17,221 nucleotides of DNA from DATIJC01 sp035479015 (GCA_035479015.1 DATIJC010000018.1:1-17221); one strand, 5' to 3'. Shown: positions 5,888 to 13,175, numbered from the stretch's first letter. The notes: generated by a model from the letters alone, not told the origin. Numbers and translations: made by a program.

Positions 5888-6973
5888 ATGAAAAAAATAC
5901 TAATACTTACCTCGACAAACGGTCATCAAAGCATGGCTGTAGCAATTCAAGAACAATTGTCTAGTAAATACGAAGTTGTCATAGAAACATATATCAATAG
6001 CAACCTGGAGCGCATATACACGCCTTTCTATTTATTCTTTCCTCAATTATTTAAGCTACTTTTTACTTTAGGAAAATCCAAATTCATTTTTGACATCTTT
6101 GAAAAAAGAAACACTGCGTCTCTATCCCCAATAATTTCCGGGTATATAGAAAAACATAGACCAGACCTAGTTATCAATACTTTCGGATTTTTTTCTGCAA
6201 CTTGTGGAATGTTATGCTTACAAAAAAAAATACCTAGCCTAAATGTCATTGCTGATCCCTTTACTCCACAACCCTCATTTATTTCTCCAAAAATGTCATA
6301 CACCGCACTCTTCGATGAAAGTACTGTGTCATTAGCACAAGAACAGAAAGTGGGATTGAATCAAATATTTATCTCTGGCTGGTTTACACGACAAAAGTTT
6401 TTTGAAAAATATGATCAGAAAAAAATGAGAGAAGAATTGCACCTTAGAACAGAAGCTCTCACCCTTCTTGTGACTGGTGGAGCAGAAGGAACCTTCTATA
6501 TTCTCAAGGTGCTATTTGCGCTTCTTTTTGTTAAAAAAAAGTACCAAATTATCTTCGCTTGCGGCCACAACAAGTTAATGTATTTCTTCTTGAGATTAGT
6601 GAGCAAGATTGTTCCTAAAGAAATGCATATACACCCAATAAAGTTCACAATCGATATGGATAAATACATGAAAGCCTCGGATCTCGTAATAGGGAAATGT
6701 GGACCGAACTTACTTTTTGAGAGCGTCGCAGTGAATAAGCCATTTCTTGCGATAACTCATATCAGTGGGCAAGAAGATGGAAATTTGTTTTTTCTCGTGA
6801 AAGCGCAACTTGGGATTGTAGAGGAAAATCCTCTAAAGCTTGGAAAGCTTCTTCGGTCAATACTTGATCATCCTCAATCACTCGATAAATTTAGGGGTCC
6901 CCTACAAACCATGGCTTTCTATAATATGCATAGCGGACAAAGGCTACGGGAGTTTGTCCAAAGAATTATCTGA
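5888..6973 (+). CDS. GT28 / MGDG-synthase-like glycosyltransferase
   Basis: The 361-residue protein has the two-domain GT-B layout of MurG and diacylglycerol glycosyltransferases. The N-terminal domain starts KKILILTSTNGHQSMAVAI (2-20, the place of the GxGH motif) and contains NVIADPFTPQPSF (119-131), matching the aspartate-proline motif of MGDG synthases. The C-terminal domain has VTGGAEGT (195-202), then KCGPNLLFESVAVNKPFL (270-287) and SGQEDGN (293-299), which in this family bind the nucleotide sugar. It probably adds sugars to a lipid acceptor at the inner face of the membrane; acceptor and sugar are unknown. MurG is less likely because its acceptor motifs are absent. An ATG at 5876 would add four residues. 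No ribosome site is visible. A GT2 gene follows after 15 bases. Confidence 0.85.
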   Translation: MKKILILTSTNGHQSMAVAIQEQLSSKYEVVIETYINSNLERIYTPFYLFFPQLFKLLFTLGKSKFIFDIFEKRNTASLSPIISGYIEKHRPDLVINTFGFFSATCGMLCLQKKIPSLNVIADPFTPQPSFISPKMSYTALFDESTVSLAQEQKVGLNQIFISGWFTRQKFFEKYDQKKMREELHLRTEALTLLVTGGAEGTFYILKVLFALLFVKKKYQIIFACGHNKLMYFFLRLVSKIVPKEMHIHPIKFTIDMDKYMKASDLVIGKCGPNLLFESVAVNKPFLAITHISGQEDGNLFFLVKAQLGIVEENPLKLGKLLRSILDHPQSLDKFRGPLQTMAFYNMHSGQRLREFVQRII

Positions 6974-6988
6974 AGAACAAGTTATACT

Positions 6989-7834
6989 ATGCCCCATATG
7001 GAATTCCCATTTTTCTCTATAGTCATTCCCGTCCTCAATGAAAAGAAGGTCTTACCGCATCTCCTGAAAGACCTGCAAAAGCAGACTTTTGGGGATTTTG
7101 ACATCTATATAGTGGATGGTGGATCAACGGACGGAACCATCAAAATCGTCGAGAAAATGATTGCCAATGACGGCCGCCTCCACCTTCTTCGCAGTAAAGT
7201 AAAAAATGTGGGGTACCAGCGAAACATGGGCGGTAAAAAGAGTACGGGTCAATACATTATCTTCTTTGACGCGGACACAGGCATTCCTGAGTACTTTCTT
7301 TCTGGCTTGCACTACCAGTGCATAAAAGAAAAGCTTGAAGCCTTTACAAATTTTGCAATTCCTGACAGTGAAAATGCGAAAGATAAATTATTTATGCACG
7401 CCACAAACATAATTTTTGATTCGGCTGCGAAACTAAAATCTCCCCTCTGTTTTGGTTCATGCATTGGAGTCCAGAGATCAGTTTTTGTATCTACACACGG
7501 TTTTGATGAATCAATTCATTTCATGGAAGACACAGAATTTGCCAAACGTGTGGTCCGCAGTGGTTTCCGATTCTCAGTATTAAAGGAGCCAGTGTATGTT
7601 TACTCACTGCGACGAATGCGCAAAGAAGGAAATATCCTCATGTATCGAAACATCGTCCCCACTGCGAAGGCACTGCTTCTCGATAAGAAAATCACCGCAC
7701 CACTACCAGGGTACCCGATGCTGGGCGGTACATATTTCGACAGAGTTACGGAGAAAAAACAACACACACAATCATACTTACGGTTAAAAAATCTTGTAGA
7801 CTCGGTCCGCGAGTTAATCCGGGAAGAACGATAG
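6989..7834 (+). CDS. GT2-family glycosyltransferase
   Basis: The 281-residue GT-A protein begins FSIVIPVLNEKK (9-20), followed by IVDGGSTDGT (41-50), the metal-binding FFDADTG (92-98) and the catalytic-base region FMEDTEFAKR (178-187). These are the standard GT2 nucleotide-diphosphosugar motifs. There are no membrane segments, so it is a cytoplasmic or peripheral enzyme. It follows the GT28 gene by 15 bases on the same strand, and the two probably act in one glycolipid or surface-glycan pathway; the acceptor is unknown. TATACT lies directly before the ATG, but co-transcription with the upstream gene is simpler. The stop is three bases from the convergent ligase stop, with no terminator hairpin between them. 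Confidence 0.9.
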   Translation: MPHMEFPFFSIVIPVLNEKKVLPHLLKDLQKQTFGDFDIYIVDGGSTDGTIKIVEKMIANDGRLHLLRSKVKNVGYQRNMGGKKSTGQYIIFFDADTGIPEYFLSGLHYQCIKEKLEAFTNFAIPDSENAKDKLFMHATNIIFDSAAKLKSPLCFGSCIGVQRSVFVSTHGFDESIHFMEDTEFAKRVVRSGFRFSVLKEPVYVYSLRRMRKEGNILMYRNIVPTAKALLLDKKITAPLPGYPMLGGTYFDRVTEKKQHTQSYLRLKNLVDSVRELIREER

Positions 7835-7837
7835 GTA

Positions 7838-9556
7838 TCAGGAAATTTGCGCAAGCTCTTTTTGCGTCGTGATCTGTTCGACTTTCTTATCATCGCGGAA
7901 ACGCACGAGACGCGGAAACCGGAGCGCCACACCCGCTGTGTGGTTTGGTGATTTCGTCAACTCATCACCCGCCACCTCCACCACTATTTCTGGATCTACC
8001 CACACATCGGGTGCGAGCATTTTATTGACGTGATAGTTGGCTGGTTTATTCGTCGCCACTACTTTGCCGCAGCGCTCTTTAAGTTCGCGCCACTGATCAT
8101 CAGATAAACCCGTACCCACTTTAGTCAGTGTTAAGATCTTCTCATCTTTACCAGCAACTCCGATGAGGAATGCGCCAACTCCGAACTTATTGCGCTTACC
8201 CTTGCCATACCAGTACCCCATCACAACTGCATCGATCGTGTCTGACAATTTTGCTTCCGACGTTTCTTCCTCCTTGAATTTGACCCAACTCCATCCACGC
8301 CGACCCGGCTGATACACACTGTCATATTGTTTGATTACTGCACCCTCTAGACCTAAATCCAGCTGCTTCTTATGATAAGAGCGTAATTCGTCAGGTGAAT
8401 CGGTAATGATAAATTTTGATTCGGTCAACGTTTTTCCATCCATAGGTAGTTTATGCAAGATCTCTTTCCGCTCAGACAGCGGCAGGCGTACTAGTGATTT
8501 TCCATCTTTATACAGCACATCAAAAATGAAGAACCGTAGTGGGACTTTGATAGAAAATTCTGCCACATCATGCTTGCGTTTGCGCTGAATCGTTTCTTGG
8601 AATGGTAATAATTTGTTTGTCTTTGGATCAAAACCAACTGCCTCGCAATCTAAAATTAGATCGTGCTTACCTAAGGCCTGTACCGCCTTTTCTAGTTCTG
8701 GGAACTGTGCGCTACTTTCTTCCATTGATCTTGTAAAAGTTCTCACTGTCCATTTTTCTAATTTCTTATCTCTAATCTCTAATCTCTGTATATGGATTTG
8801 AACTCTTGTGCCATCATATTTAGACTCAGCAAAAACTTTTTTCATCTTCTCTATCATCTCCACTGGGGTTTTCAGCCGCTGACAAAGAGCGGGCTGTATG
8901 GGAATGCCCAATTCAATATCGAAATGCTCTAAACCGTTTTTCCCATGCACTAAATACGCCTTCGCCAACTTTCCGATATCAAATTTGAGTTGATATGTAT
9001 CTTCCAACAGCTTGCGCTCTGACTTATCACCTACTTTTGCCCACGAGAGCGCATCCAGGATCGTCATGTCGGAAAACCCCAGACGCAGTTTCGTTAAAAT
9101 AATTCGGACGATATATCGTACCGACAATGAATCTAGTTCTTGCAAGAGTTCCACAACTTTCGCAAGTTTACGCTCCTGGCTCCCCTCGCCCGACTCTCTT
9201 GCTATCGCTGTCAGAACTGCATAAATATCTGTTATCGATTTTCTTACCTCTATGCTCTTATCTCTTATCTCTTGTGCGGTCTTCGCCAAATCGCCTGATT
9301 CCTTATACTGTTTCTGTACTTTTTCAGGAGTGCTGTCAAAGGCGCGAGCAACCGCTCGTATCACCATTTTTTCTGCAAATTGAAACTCAAGACCTTCATA
9401 TGGTGGCAAAATTCGCCCAAGAAGCAACCAACACGTTGGCTCTATCTCATCCGGTTCAAGTTTGTTGAACAGCTCTGCCAAAATCACGGTAATTTCATTA
9501 CGTTTCGCCGTCGCCTCGATCTTGGCTAAATATTGTGCAAACGTTGCAAATTGCAT
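7838..9556 (-). CDS. ATP-dependent DNA ligase, archaeal type
   Basis: The 572-residue ligase has all three domains of archaeal/eukaryal-like ligases. The N-terminal DNA-binding domain (about 1-215) includes GSQERKLAKVVELL and RLGFSDMTILDAL. The adenylation domain has ESKYDGTRVQIH (motif I, nucleophile K246), DCEAVGFD (motif III, 303-310), FIFDVLYKDGKSL, LEGAVIK (motif IV) and WVKFK (motif V). The C-terminal OB domain (about 430-572) has DAVVMGYWYGKG and ALRFPRLVRFRDDK. It seals nicks through enzyme-AMP and DNA-AMP intermediates. Most bacteria use NAD-dependent LigA for replication; whether this replaces or supplements LigA cannot be seen here. Heptanucleotide repeats encode residues about 96-105 and 257-266. 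A GAG-type ribosome site precedes the ATG, three bases after the 119-aa gene. Confidence 0.96.
   Translation of the reverse strand: MQFATFAQYLAKIEATAKRNEITVILAELFNKLEPDEIEPTCWLLLGRILPPYEGLEFQFAEKMVIRAVARAFDSTPEKVQKQYKESGDLAKTAQEIRDKSIEVRKSITDIYAVLTAIARESGEGSQERKLAKVVELLQELDSLSVRYIVRIILTKLRLGFSDMTILDALSWAKVGDKSERKLLEDTYQLKFDIGKLAKAYLVHGKNGLEHFDIELGIPIQPALCQRLKTPVEMIEKMKKVFAESKYDGTRVQIHIQRLEIRDKKLEKWTVRTFTRSMEESSAQFPELEKAVQALGKHDLILDCEAVGFDPKTNKLLPFQETIQRKRKHDVAEFSIKVPLRFFIFDVLYKDGKSLVRLPLSERKEILHKLPMDGKTLTESKFIITDSPDELRSYHKKQLDLGLEGAVIKQYDSVYQPGRRGWSWVKFKEEETSEAKLSDTIDAVVMGYWYGKGKRNKFGVGAFLIGVAGKDEKILTLTKVGTGLSDDQWRELKERCGKVVATNKPANYHVNKMLAPDVWVDPEIVVEVAGDELTKSPNHTAGVALRFPRLVRFRDDKKVEQITTQKELAQIS
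8760..8787 (-). repeat. Heptanucleotide tandem repeat in the ligase gene, copy 1
   Basis: Four consecutive 7-base units read AGAGATT, AGAGATT, AGAGATA, AGAAATT on the coding strand. They encode part of QRLEIRDKKLEKW just after motif I of the adenylation domain, where related ligases usually have only a short turn. Confidence 0.8.
9244..9271 (-). repeat. Heptanucleotide tandem repeat in the ligase gene, copy 2
   Basis: Four 7-base units read AGAGATA, AGAGATA, AGAGCAT, AGAGGTA... (GAGATAA phase equivalent) on the coding strand, the last two diverged. They encode QEIRDKSIEVRK in the N-terminal DNA-binding domain. The unit is almost identical to that at 8760-8787. Confidence 0.75.
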
Positions 9557-9559
9557 AGA

Positions 9560-9919
9560 TCACTCTCTTTGAACAGATCGTAGAATTCCAGAGAAAGTCA
9601 TCCCCGGACGCACCAATTCTGCTGCTTGTTCTCCCATTTTATAGAAGAATTGTTCTTCTCGCTCCGCAGACACATATGCATGTGCAGCCGATGTAGTGGC
9701 GGACTCCACAGCGTCTATTATCAAATCAAAAAAAGGTAATCCATGAAGTCTGGACCAAGTAAAGAGAAATACCTCCAACCCAGAGAGTATTTTTTGGAGA
9801 TGCTCCCTGTCTCTTGGATTGGCTACTTTGTCTTTTTTTCTCTGAAAGTGTGCTAGTATTTTTTCGATTGTTTGTTCATCGATGGGAAGTATTATTTGTT
9901 CTTTTGAATTTACTGCCAT
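9560..9919 (-). CDS. Unknown 119-aa protein upstream of the ligase
   Basis: I do not recognise this family. The protein is soluble, with a basic helical segment (HFQRKKDKVANPRDREHLQ, about 24-42), a hydrophobic helical core (ILSGLEVFLFTWSRLHGLPFFDLIIDAV) and an acidic AEREEQFFYKMGEQAAELV stretch. There is no signal peptide or cysteine pair. It starts four bases after the 85-aa gene and ends three bases before the ligase, so it is translated in the fic-ligase operon. No strong ribosome site precedes the ATG. Confidence 0.75.
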   Translation of the reverse strand: MAVNSKEQIILPIDEQTIEKILAHFQRKKDKVANPRDREHLQKILSGLEVFLFTWSRLHGLPFFDLIIDAVESATTSAAHAYVSAEREEQFFYKMGEQAAELVRPGMTFSGILRSVQRE

Positions 9920-9923
9920 ATTA

Positions 9924-10181
9924 TTATTCTTTTTTGACTCTTCGATGGAGTGCTAACAGCTCGTCACCCGTTTGCTTCGGCTCTACCCACCATGCACCCA
10001 AACTGACAAGGCCCTGTTCTGCTTCAGCATAATATACTTTCCCTGGCTTTCTCTCGTATGCAGTATCAAATAAACTCTCTAGTGAAGAAACTGGAACTCC
10101 GTTGTCTAAAAGAAAAGCGACTACTCCGACATCTTCGCACAACACTTCTGCCATCTTCTGTGCTATTTCAGAATATGCCAT
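9924..10181 (-). CDS. Unknown 85-aa protein next to fic
   Basis: I do not recognise this family. Residues 1-30 form a probable helix (YSEIAQKMAEVLCEDVGVVAFLL), residues 44-70 look like beta structure (KVYYAEAEQGLVSLGAWWVEP), and a short basic helix ends the protein. The ATG has a clear AAAGGA ribosome site seven bases upstream. It starts 11 bases after the fic stop and ends four bases before the 119-aa gene. Small genes beside fic sometimes encode antitoxins, but this protein lacks the usual S/TxxxEG/N inhibitory motif, and Fic carries its own, so an antitoxin role is not supported. Confidence 0.75.
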   Translation of the reverse strand: MAYSEIAQKMAEVLCEDVGVVAFLLDNGVPVSSLESLFDTAYERKPGKVYYAEAEQGLVSLGAWWVEPKQTGDELLALHRRVKKE

Positions 10182-10192
10182 AGAATTCCTTT

Positions 10193-11296
10193 CTATCGTT
10201 CATTTAAATAATACACTACGCCTTTGGTAACACCCTCTTTTTTGAGCAGCCCTTTTTGCATCATGTCTTTTAAGTCACGCAGGATTGTGTCTTGAGAAAT
10301 CAAAGGCAGTATTTTATTGACCTCGGTCGTCGTCGCGCTCTTTTTCTCTTGCAATAGTTCCAGGATGGCAATTTGCCGCTCGGTCAGCGCTATCTGCACA
10401 CCACCCAGTTTATCTTTGAGCTTGGCATCCTGTGAGAGCTTCAAGACCTGCGCCTTCACACGATCAAGTTCTACAGCTAGTCCGAAACAGAAGTACTCCA
10501 ACCAATACGTCATGTCTGTTGTTTCTGACTGCTGGACAGAGAGAATAGCTTTGTAATAGCCGTCGATATCTTTATCGAAGTACTCTTCAATACTAAAAAG
10601 TTTTTTGACGTCATATCCTTCGGCATAGAGCACGAGTAGTGAAAATGCCCGCGCTGTGCGTCCGTTTCCCTCAATAAACGGATGAATGCGGACTAATTCG
10701 TAGTGCGCCATCCCCGCTCGTAGTACCGGATGAATCTCCTGCGCCTGCGGATCATTGAGCCAGAGCATTAGATTTTGAATATACGTAGGGATTTCCAAAT
10801 GAATCGGTGGGCGGAACACGACCTGGCCATCGGTCGCAGAGCGGATAACGACTTGTTGGGTTCGATATTGACCCACTTGCTCGGGTGGCAAGATATTCTT
10901 GGTTGTCAATGTATGCAAAGTTTTGAGCAAGTGTTCGGAATATTCAATTTTACGAGTGTTGTATCCACCCCATTCGTCAATCCAATTCATTACGTTTCTA
11001 TAGTTGAGAACTTCTTGAATGTCACGCTCACGCGCGCTAATGCCCACAGATTCACCCACAACAGTTGCAGGAGCTGTCCCTTCTTCCGACTGTATGAGTA
11101 ATGAGGCCTGTTCCTTTGTTAAATCATTCCCCTCGATACGTGTACCAAAGTGAATGGTACGCACTCGCGCATCTTCGCGGAATTTTGCTTCCCATGCGGG
11201 AACCAGTGGTGAATTGTAAATTATTTCTTTGCACGCCTCAATGCGGCCGATATACTTGAGCAAATTATTCGTGATACGGTAGGTGGGATCAAACAT
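10193..11296 (-). CDS. Fic-domain protein with C-terminal winged helix
   Basis: The 367-residue protein has the Fic active-site motif HPFIEGNGRTAR (205-216, catalytic H205) after the helix GMAHYELVRI. An N-terminal inhibitory-helix candidate lies at TRIEGN (52-57, with E55), placing it with class II Fic proteins, although the Ser/Thr normally four residues before the Glu is Gly. The C-terminal part (about 305-365), ALTERQIAILELLQEKKSATTTEVNKIL..., is a winged helix typical of DNA-binding Fic proteins. Fic enzymes usually transfer AMP from ATP to hydroxyl groups of target proteins; the target here is unknown. It heads the operon fic-85aa-119aa-ligase. No ribosome site precedes the ATG; TATAGC eight bases upstream may be a -10 box, which would make the message leaderless. 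Confidence 0.93.
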   Translation of the reverse strand: MFDPTYRITNNLLKYIGRIEACKEIIYNSPLVPAWEAKFREDARVRTIHFGTRIEGNDLTKEQASLLIQSEEGTAPATVVGESVGISARERDIQEVLNYRNVMNWIDEWGGYNTRKIEYSEHLLKTLHTLTTKNILPPEQVGQYRTQQVVIRSATDGQVVFRPPIHLEIPTYIQNLMLWLNDPQAQEIHPVLRAGMAHYELVRIHPFIEGNGRTARAFSLLVLYAEGYDVKKLFSIEEYFDKDIDGYYKAILSVQQSETTDMTYWLEYFCFGLAVELDRVKAQVLKLSQDAKLKDKLGGVQIALTERQIAILELLQEKKSATTTEVNKILPLISQDTILRDLKDMMQKGLLKKEGVTKGVVYYLNER

Positions 11297-11357
11297 AGAG
11301 TGAGGCTATATTCGCACGTTTTGCGGAGAAATCAATAACAACTTTGCACTGTGTATT

Positions 11358-11399
11358 GTCATCCTGAGCGCGCCAGATACTCCTGGCAGTCGAATGGAT
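11358..11399. repeat. Degenerate GTCATCCTGAGCG-type repeat remnant
   Basis: The stretch begins GTCATCCTGAGCG and ends AGTCGAATGGAT, the two ends of a dispersed palindromic sequence common in bacterial intergenic DNA. Between them is a small hairpin, GCCAG (11372-11376) pairing with CTGGC (11383-11387). It lies upstream of fic in the 265-base gene-free region 11297-11561. Confidence 0.4.
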
Positions 11400-11432
11400 A
11401 GTTTTCAACAACCAAACTACCCATCTTATTCA

Positions 11433-11533
11433 TACTCCACCCCTAACCCCTCCCCTACCTTAGGGGAGGGGAATTATTTTATTTAGATAAATATAATCTC
11501 CCCCTAGGGTAGGGGGAGATTTAGAGGGAGTAC
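11433..11533. repeat. Double G/C-tract hairpin element
   Basis: Two hairpins lie back to back. The first has perfect 10-base arms CCCCTCCCCT (11447-11456) and AGGGGAGGGG (11462-11471). The second has perfect 11-base arms (11496-11506 and 11510-11520) around a GGG loop. An outer imperfect inverted repeat (TACTCC...CCTAA near 11433-11446 against TTTAGAGGGAGTA near 11519-11532) frames both, so the whole segment is one large palindrome. The 24-base middle is A/T-rich. It may terminate transcription from either side or be a mobile palindromic element. Confidence 0.7.
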
Positions 11534-11549
11534 GAAAGTGACACACGAG

Positions 11550-11555
11550 TATAAT
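11550..11555 (+). promoter_or_regulatory. -10 box of the DUF5654 gene
   Basis: A perfect TATAAT ends six bases before the ATG at 11562, which places the transcription start at the start codon (leaderless). No consensus -35 hexamer is visible 16-18 bases upstream, where the double-hairpin element ends. Confidence 0.5.
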
Positions 11556-11561
11556 CGTCAC

Positions 11562-11813
11562 ATGTCCACACAAATCCACAAAAAAGTTTTGGCACAAATG
11601 CTCACACTTGCTACGAGCTCATTCGGTCTTGTGGCAGCGCTGGCATGGAATGATTTGATCAAAGGTTTTATTGAGGTATTTGTAAAACCCTATGTGAGCA
11701 AAGGTTCAGGAATTATTGCGCAACTTATTTATGCTGTTGCCATCACAGTACTAGTCGTACTTATTACTTGGCAACTTGCGTGGGTACAAGGAAAACTTGA
11801 GACAGAGAAATGA
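11562..11813 (+). CDS. DUF5654-family small membrane protein
   Basis: The 83-residue protein has an N-terminal amphipathic helix, then LATSSFGLVAALAWNDLIKGFI (about 16-37), a block I recognise from DUF5654 proteins, and a second hydrophobic helix (IIAQLIYAVAITVLVVLITW, about 50-69). Two membrane segments with both ends cytoplasmic is the likely topology. The function of the family is not known. I chose the ATG at 11562 over a GTG 24 bases upstream because the family starts there and TATAAT overlaps the extra codons. It stands alone, with repeats on both sides and the convergent enolase gene downstream. Confidence 0.85.
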   Translation: MSTQIHKKVLAQMLTLATSSFGLVAALAWNDLIKGFIEVFVKPYVSKGSGIIAQLIYAVAITVLVVLITWQLAWVQGKLETEK

Positions 11814-11814
11814 G

Positions 11815-11906
11815 TGTCATGCCTGTGAAGACAGGCATCCAGACAACAAGTAACTCAATTTTGTATTTTATTTATTGACTGGATCCTTGCCTACGCAAGG
11901 ATGACA
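11815..11906. repeat. 92-bp twin-hairpin element, copy 1
   Basis: The element has terminal inverted repeats TGTCAT/ATGACA. Its left hairpin pairs ATGCCTGT (11819-11826) with ACAGGCAT (11831-11838); the right pairs ATCCTTGC (11883-11890) with GCAAGGAT (11895-11902). An A/T-rich middle contains ACAA-N11-TTGT. It fills the gap between the convergent stops of the DUF5654 and enolase genes, so it may act as a bidirectional terminator. It aligns without gaps to 13762-13853, with 72 of 92 bases identical. Confidence 0.85.
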
Positions 11907-11913
11907 GACAAGA

Positions 11914-13173
11914 CTACGATAATTGTTCCTCAACGCGTAATAGTCTGTTGTATTTTGCTAGCCTCTCTCCACGGTCAGGTCCGCCAAACTTACTTTGCCC
12001 TGACCCAGTACCTACCACTAAATCTGCAATGAAATCGTCATTAGTTTCACCACTTCTATGTGAGACTACACTCGTAAACCCTACACTCTTGGTCAGTGCG
12101 ATAGCCTCCAAAGTCTCCGTCACCGTCCCTATCTGGTTTGGCTTGATCAGCGTGCAGTTCATTGCTTTTTGATCGATCGCTTTTTGAATGCGCTTCACAT
12201 TGGTCACAACCAAGTCATCACCCACAACTTGATGATCGCCACCAACAATTGATGTGAAATTCACCCAGGATTGCCAATCTTCTTGGTCAAATGGATCCTC
12301 AAGCGACAGGATCGGATATTGGCGCACCCAACTCAATACTTTCTGTAACCAGTCAGTAGGCGTATATACTTTGTTTTGCTCACTCTTCAATACATAGTTG
12401 CCGTCTTTAAAAAATTCAGAGGCAGCGGCATCAATTGCCAAGACAAATTGCTCACCCGGCTTATAACCAGCTTTTGTAATTGCTTCCAGAATTAATTCAA
12501 ACGCTTGTTCATTACCAGTAAGTCCGCTTGGACAGTACGCCCCTTCAAACCCAACACCTGTTGCAAGCTGCTTCTCTTCCAAAACTTTCTCTAGTGCGTG
12601 GAAAATCTGCGAGCCAGCCCGCAATATCTCTTTAAAGTCAGAGAAAGCGTCCTTTTTGGGAAGGATCATGTACTCTTGCACATCTGTGGACCAGTTGCCA
12701 TGTTTTCCGCCCTCCATTAAGAGGATCATTGGCGCGGGCATACTGTAGGTGGGGATACCTACTATATTGCCGATATAGTGGTATAGTTCCTGCTTCGCTG
12801 AAATTGCTGCCGCCCGGCATACTGCCATTGAGACCCCCAAGATCGCATTCGCGCCTAGCTTACTTTTATTTGGCGTCGTATCTGCCGTGATCATCATTTG
12901 ATCGATGGCTCGCTGTGCAGTCACATCTTTGCCAACAATCATTGGAGCAATTAATTCATTGACATTTTTGACAGCATTTAAAACTCCTTTTCCGGAGTAC
13001 CTGGCACTGTCGCCATCACGAAGTTCTATCGCCTCATTATCGCCAGTCGATGCGCCAGAAGGTACTGCGGCGATTGCCATCGTGCCATCATCCAAATGCA
13101 CCTCTACTTCTACCGTTGGATTACCATTTGAATCCAAAATTTCGCGTGCAAATATTTTAGTAATGTTTGCCAT
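11914..13173 (-). CDS. eno: Enolase (divergent loop variant)
   Basis: Enolase interconverts 2-phosphoglycerate and phosphoenolpyruvate in glycolysis. Conserved features are GASTG (40-44), the metal ligands D248 (LAIDAAASEFF), E292 (LEDPFD) and D319 (VGDDL), catalytic K344 (LIKPNQIGT), SHRSGET (371-377) and K395, plus E167 and E210 at the two acidic catalytic positions. Several usually invariant stretches differ: ILDSRGNP is ILDSNGNP, NGGxHADN is EGGKHGNW (154-161, His kept), and GDEGGFAP is GFEGAYCP (208-215). At 419 residues the length is normal. All core catalytic residues remain, so activity is likely. The ATG has AGGAG seven bases upstream and lies two bases after the GNAT stop, suggesting coupled translation. 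Confidence 0.95.
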   Translation of the reverse strand: MANITKIFAREILDSNGNPTVEVEVHLDDGTMAIAAVPSGASTGDNEAIELRDGDSARYSGKGVLNAVKNVNELIAPMIVGKDVTAQRAIDQMMITADTTPNKSKLGANAILGVSMAVCRAAAISAKQELYHYIGNIVGIPTYSMPAPMILLMEGGKHGNWSTDVQEYMILPKKDAFSDFKEILRAGSQIFHALEKVLEEKQLATGVGFEGAYCPSGLTGNEQAFELILEAITKAGYKPGEQFVLAIDAAASEFFKDGNYVLKSEQNKVYTPTDWLQKVLSWVRQYPILSLEDPFDQEDWQSWVNFTSIVGGDHQVVGDDLVVTNVKRIQKAIDQKAMNCTLIKPNQIGTVTETLEAIALTKSVGFTSVVSHRSGETNDDFIADLVVGTGSGQSKFGGPDRGERLAKYNRLLRVEEQLS

Positions 13174-13175
13174 AA

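Noticed and set aside
7600..7932. Minus-strand 110-codon reading frame across the GT2/ligase junction
   Set aside because: It is antisense to the end of the GT2 gene and out of frame with the ligase; Arg/Ser-rich without motifs, so a shadow frame.
8760..9271. Possible frameshift in the ligase caused by the heptamer tracts
   Set aside because: The reading frame is intact through both tracts and all motifs on both sides are in the same frame.
9127..9468. Plus-strand 113-codon reading frame
   Set aside because: Fully antisense to the ligase N-terminal domain, with no ribosome site or recognisable motif.
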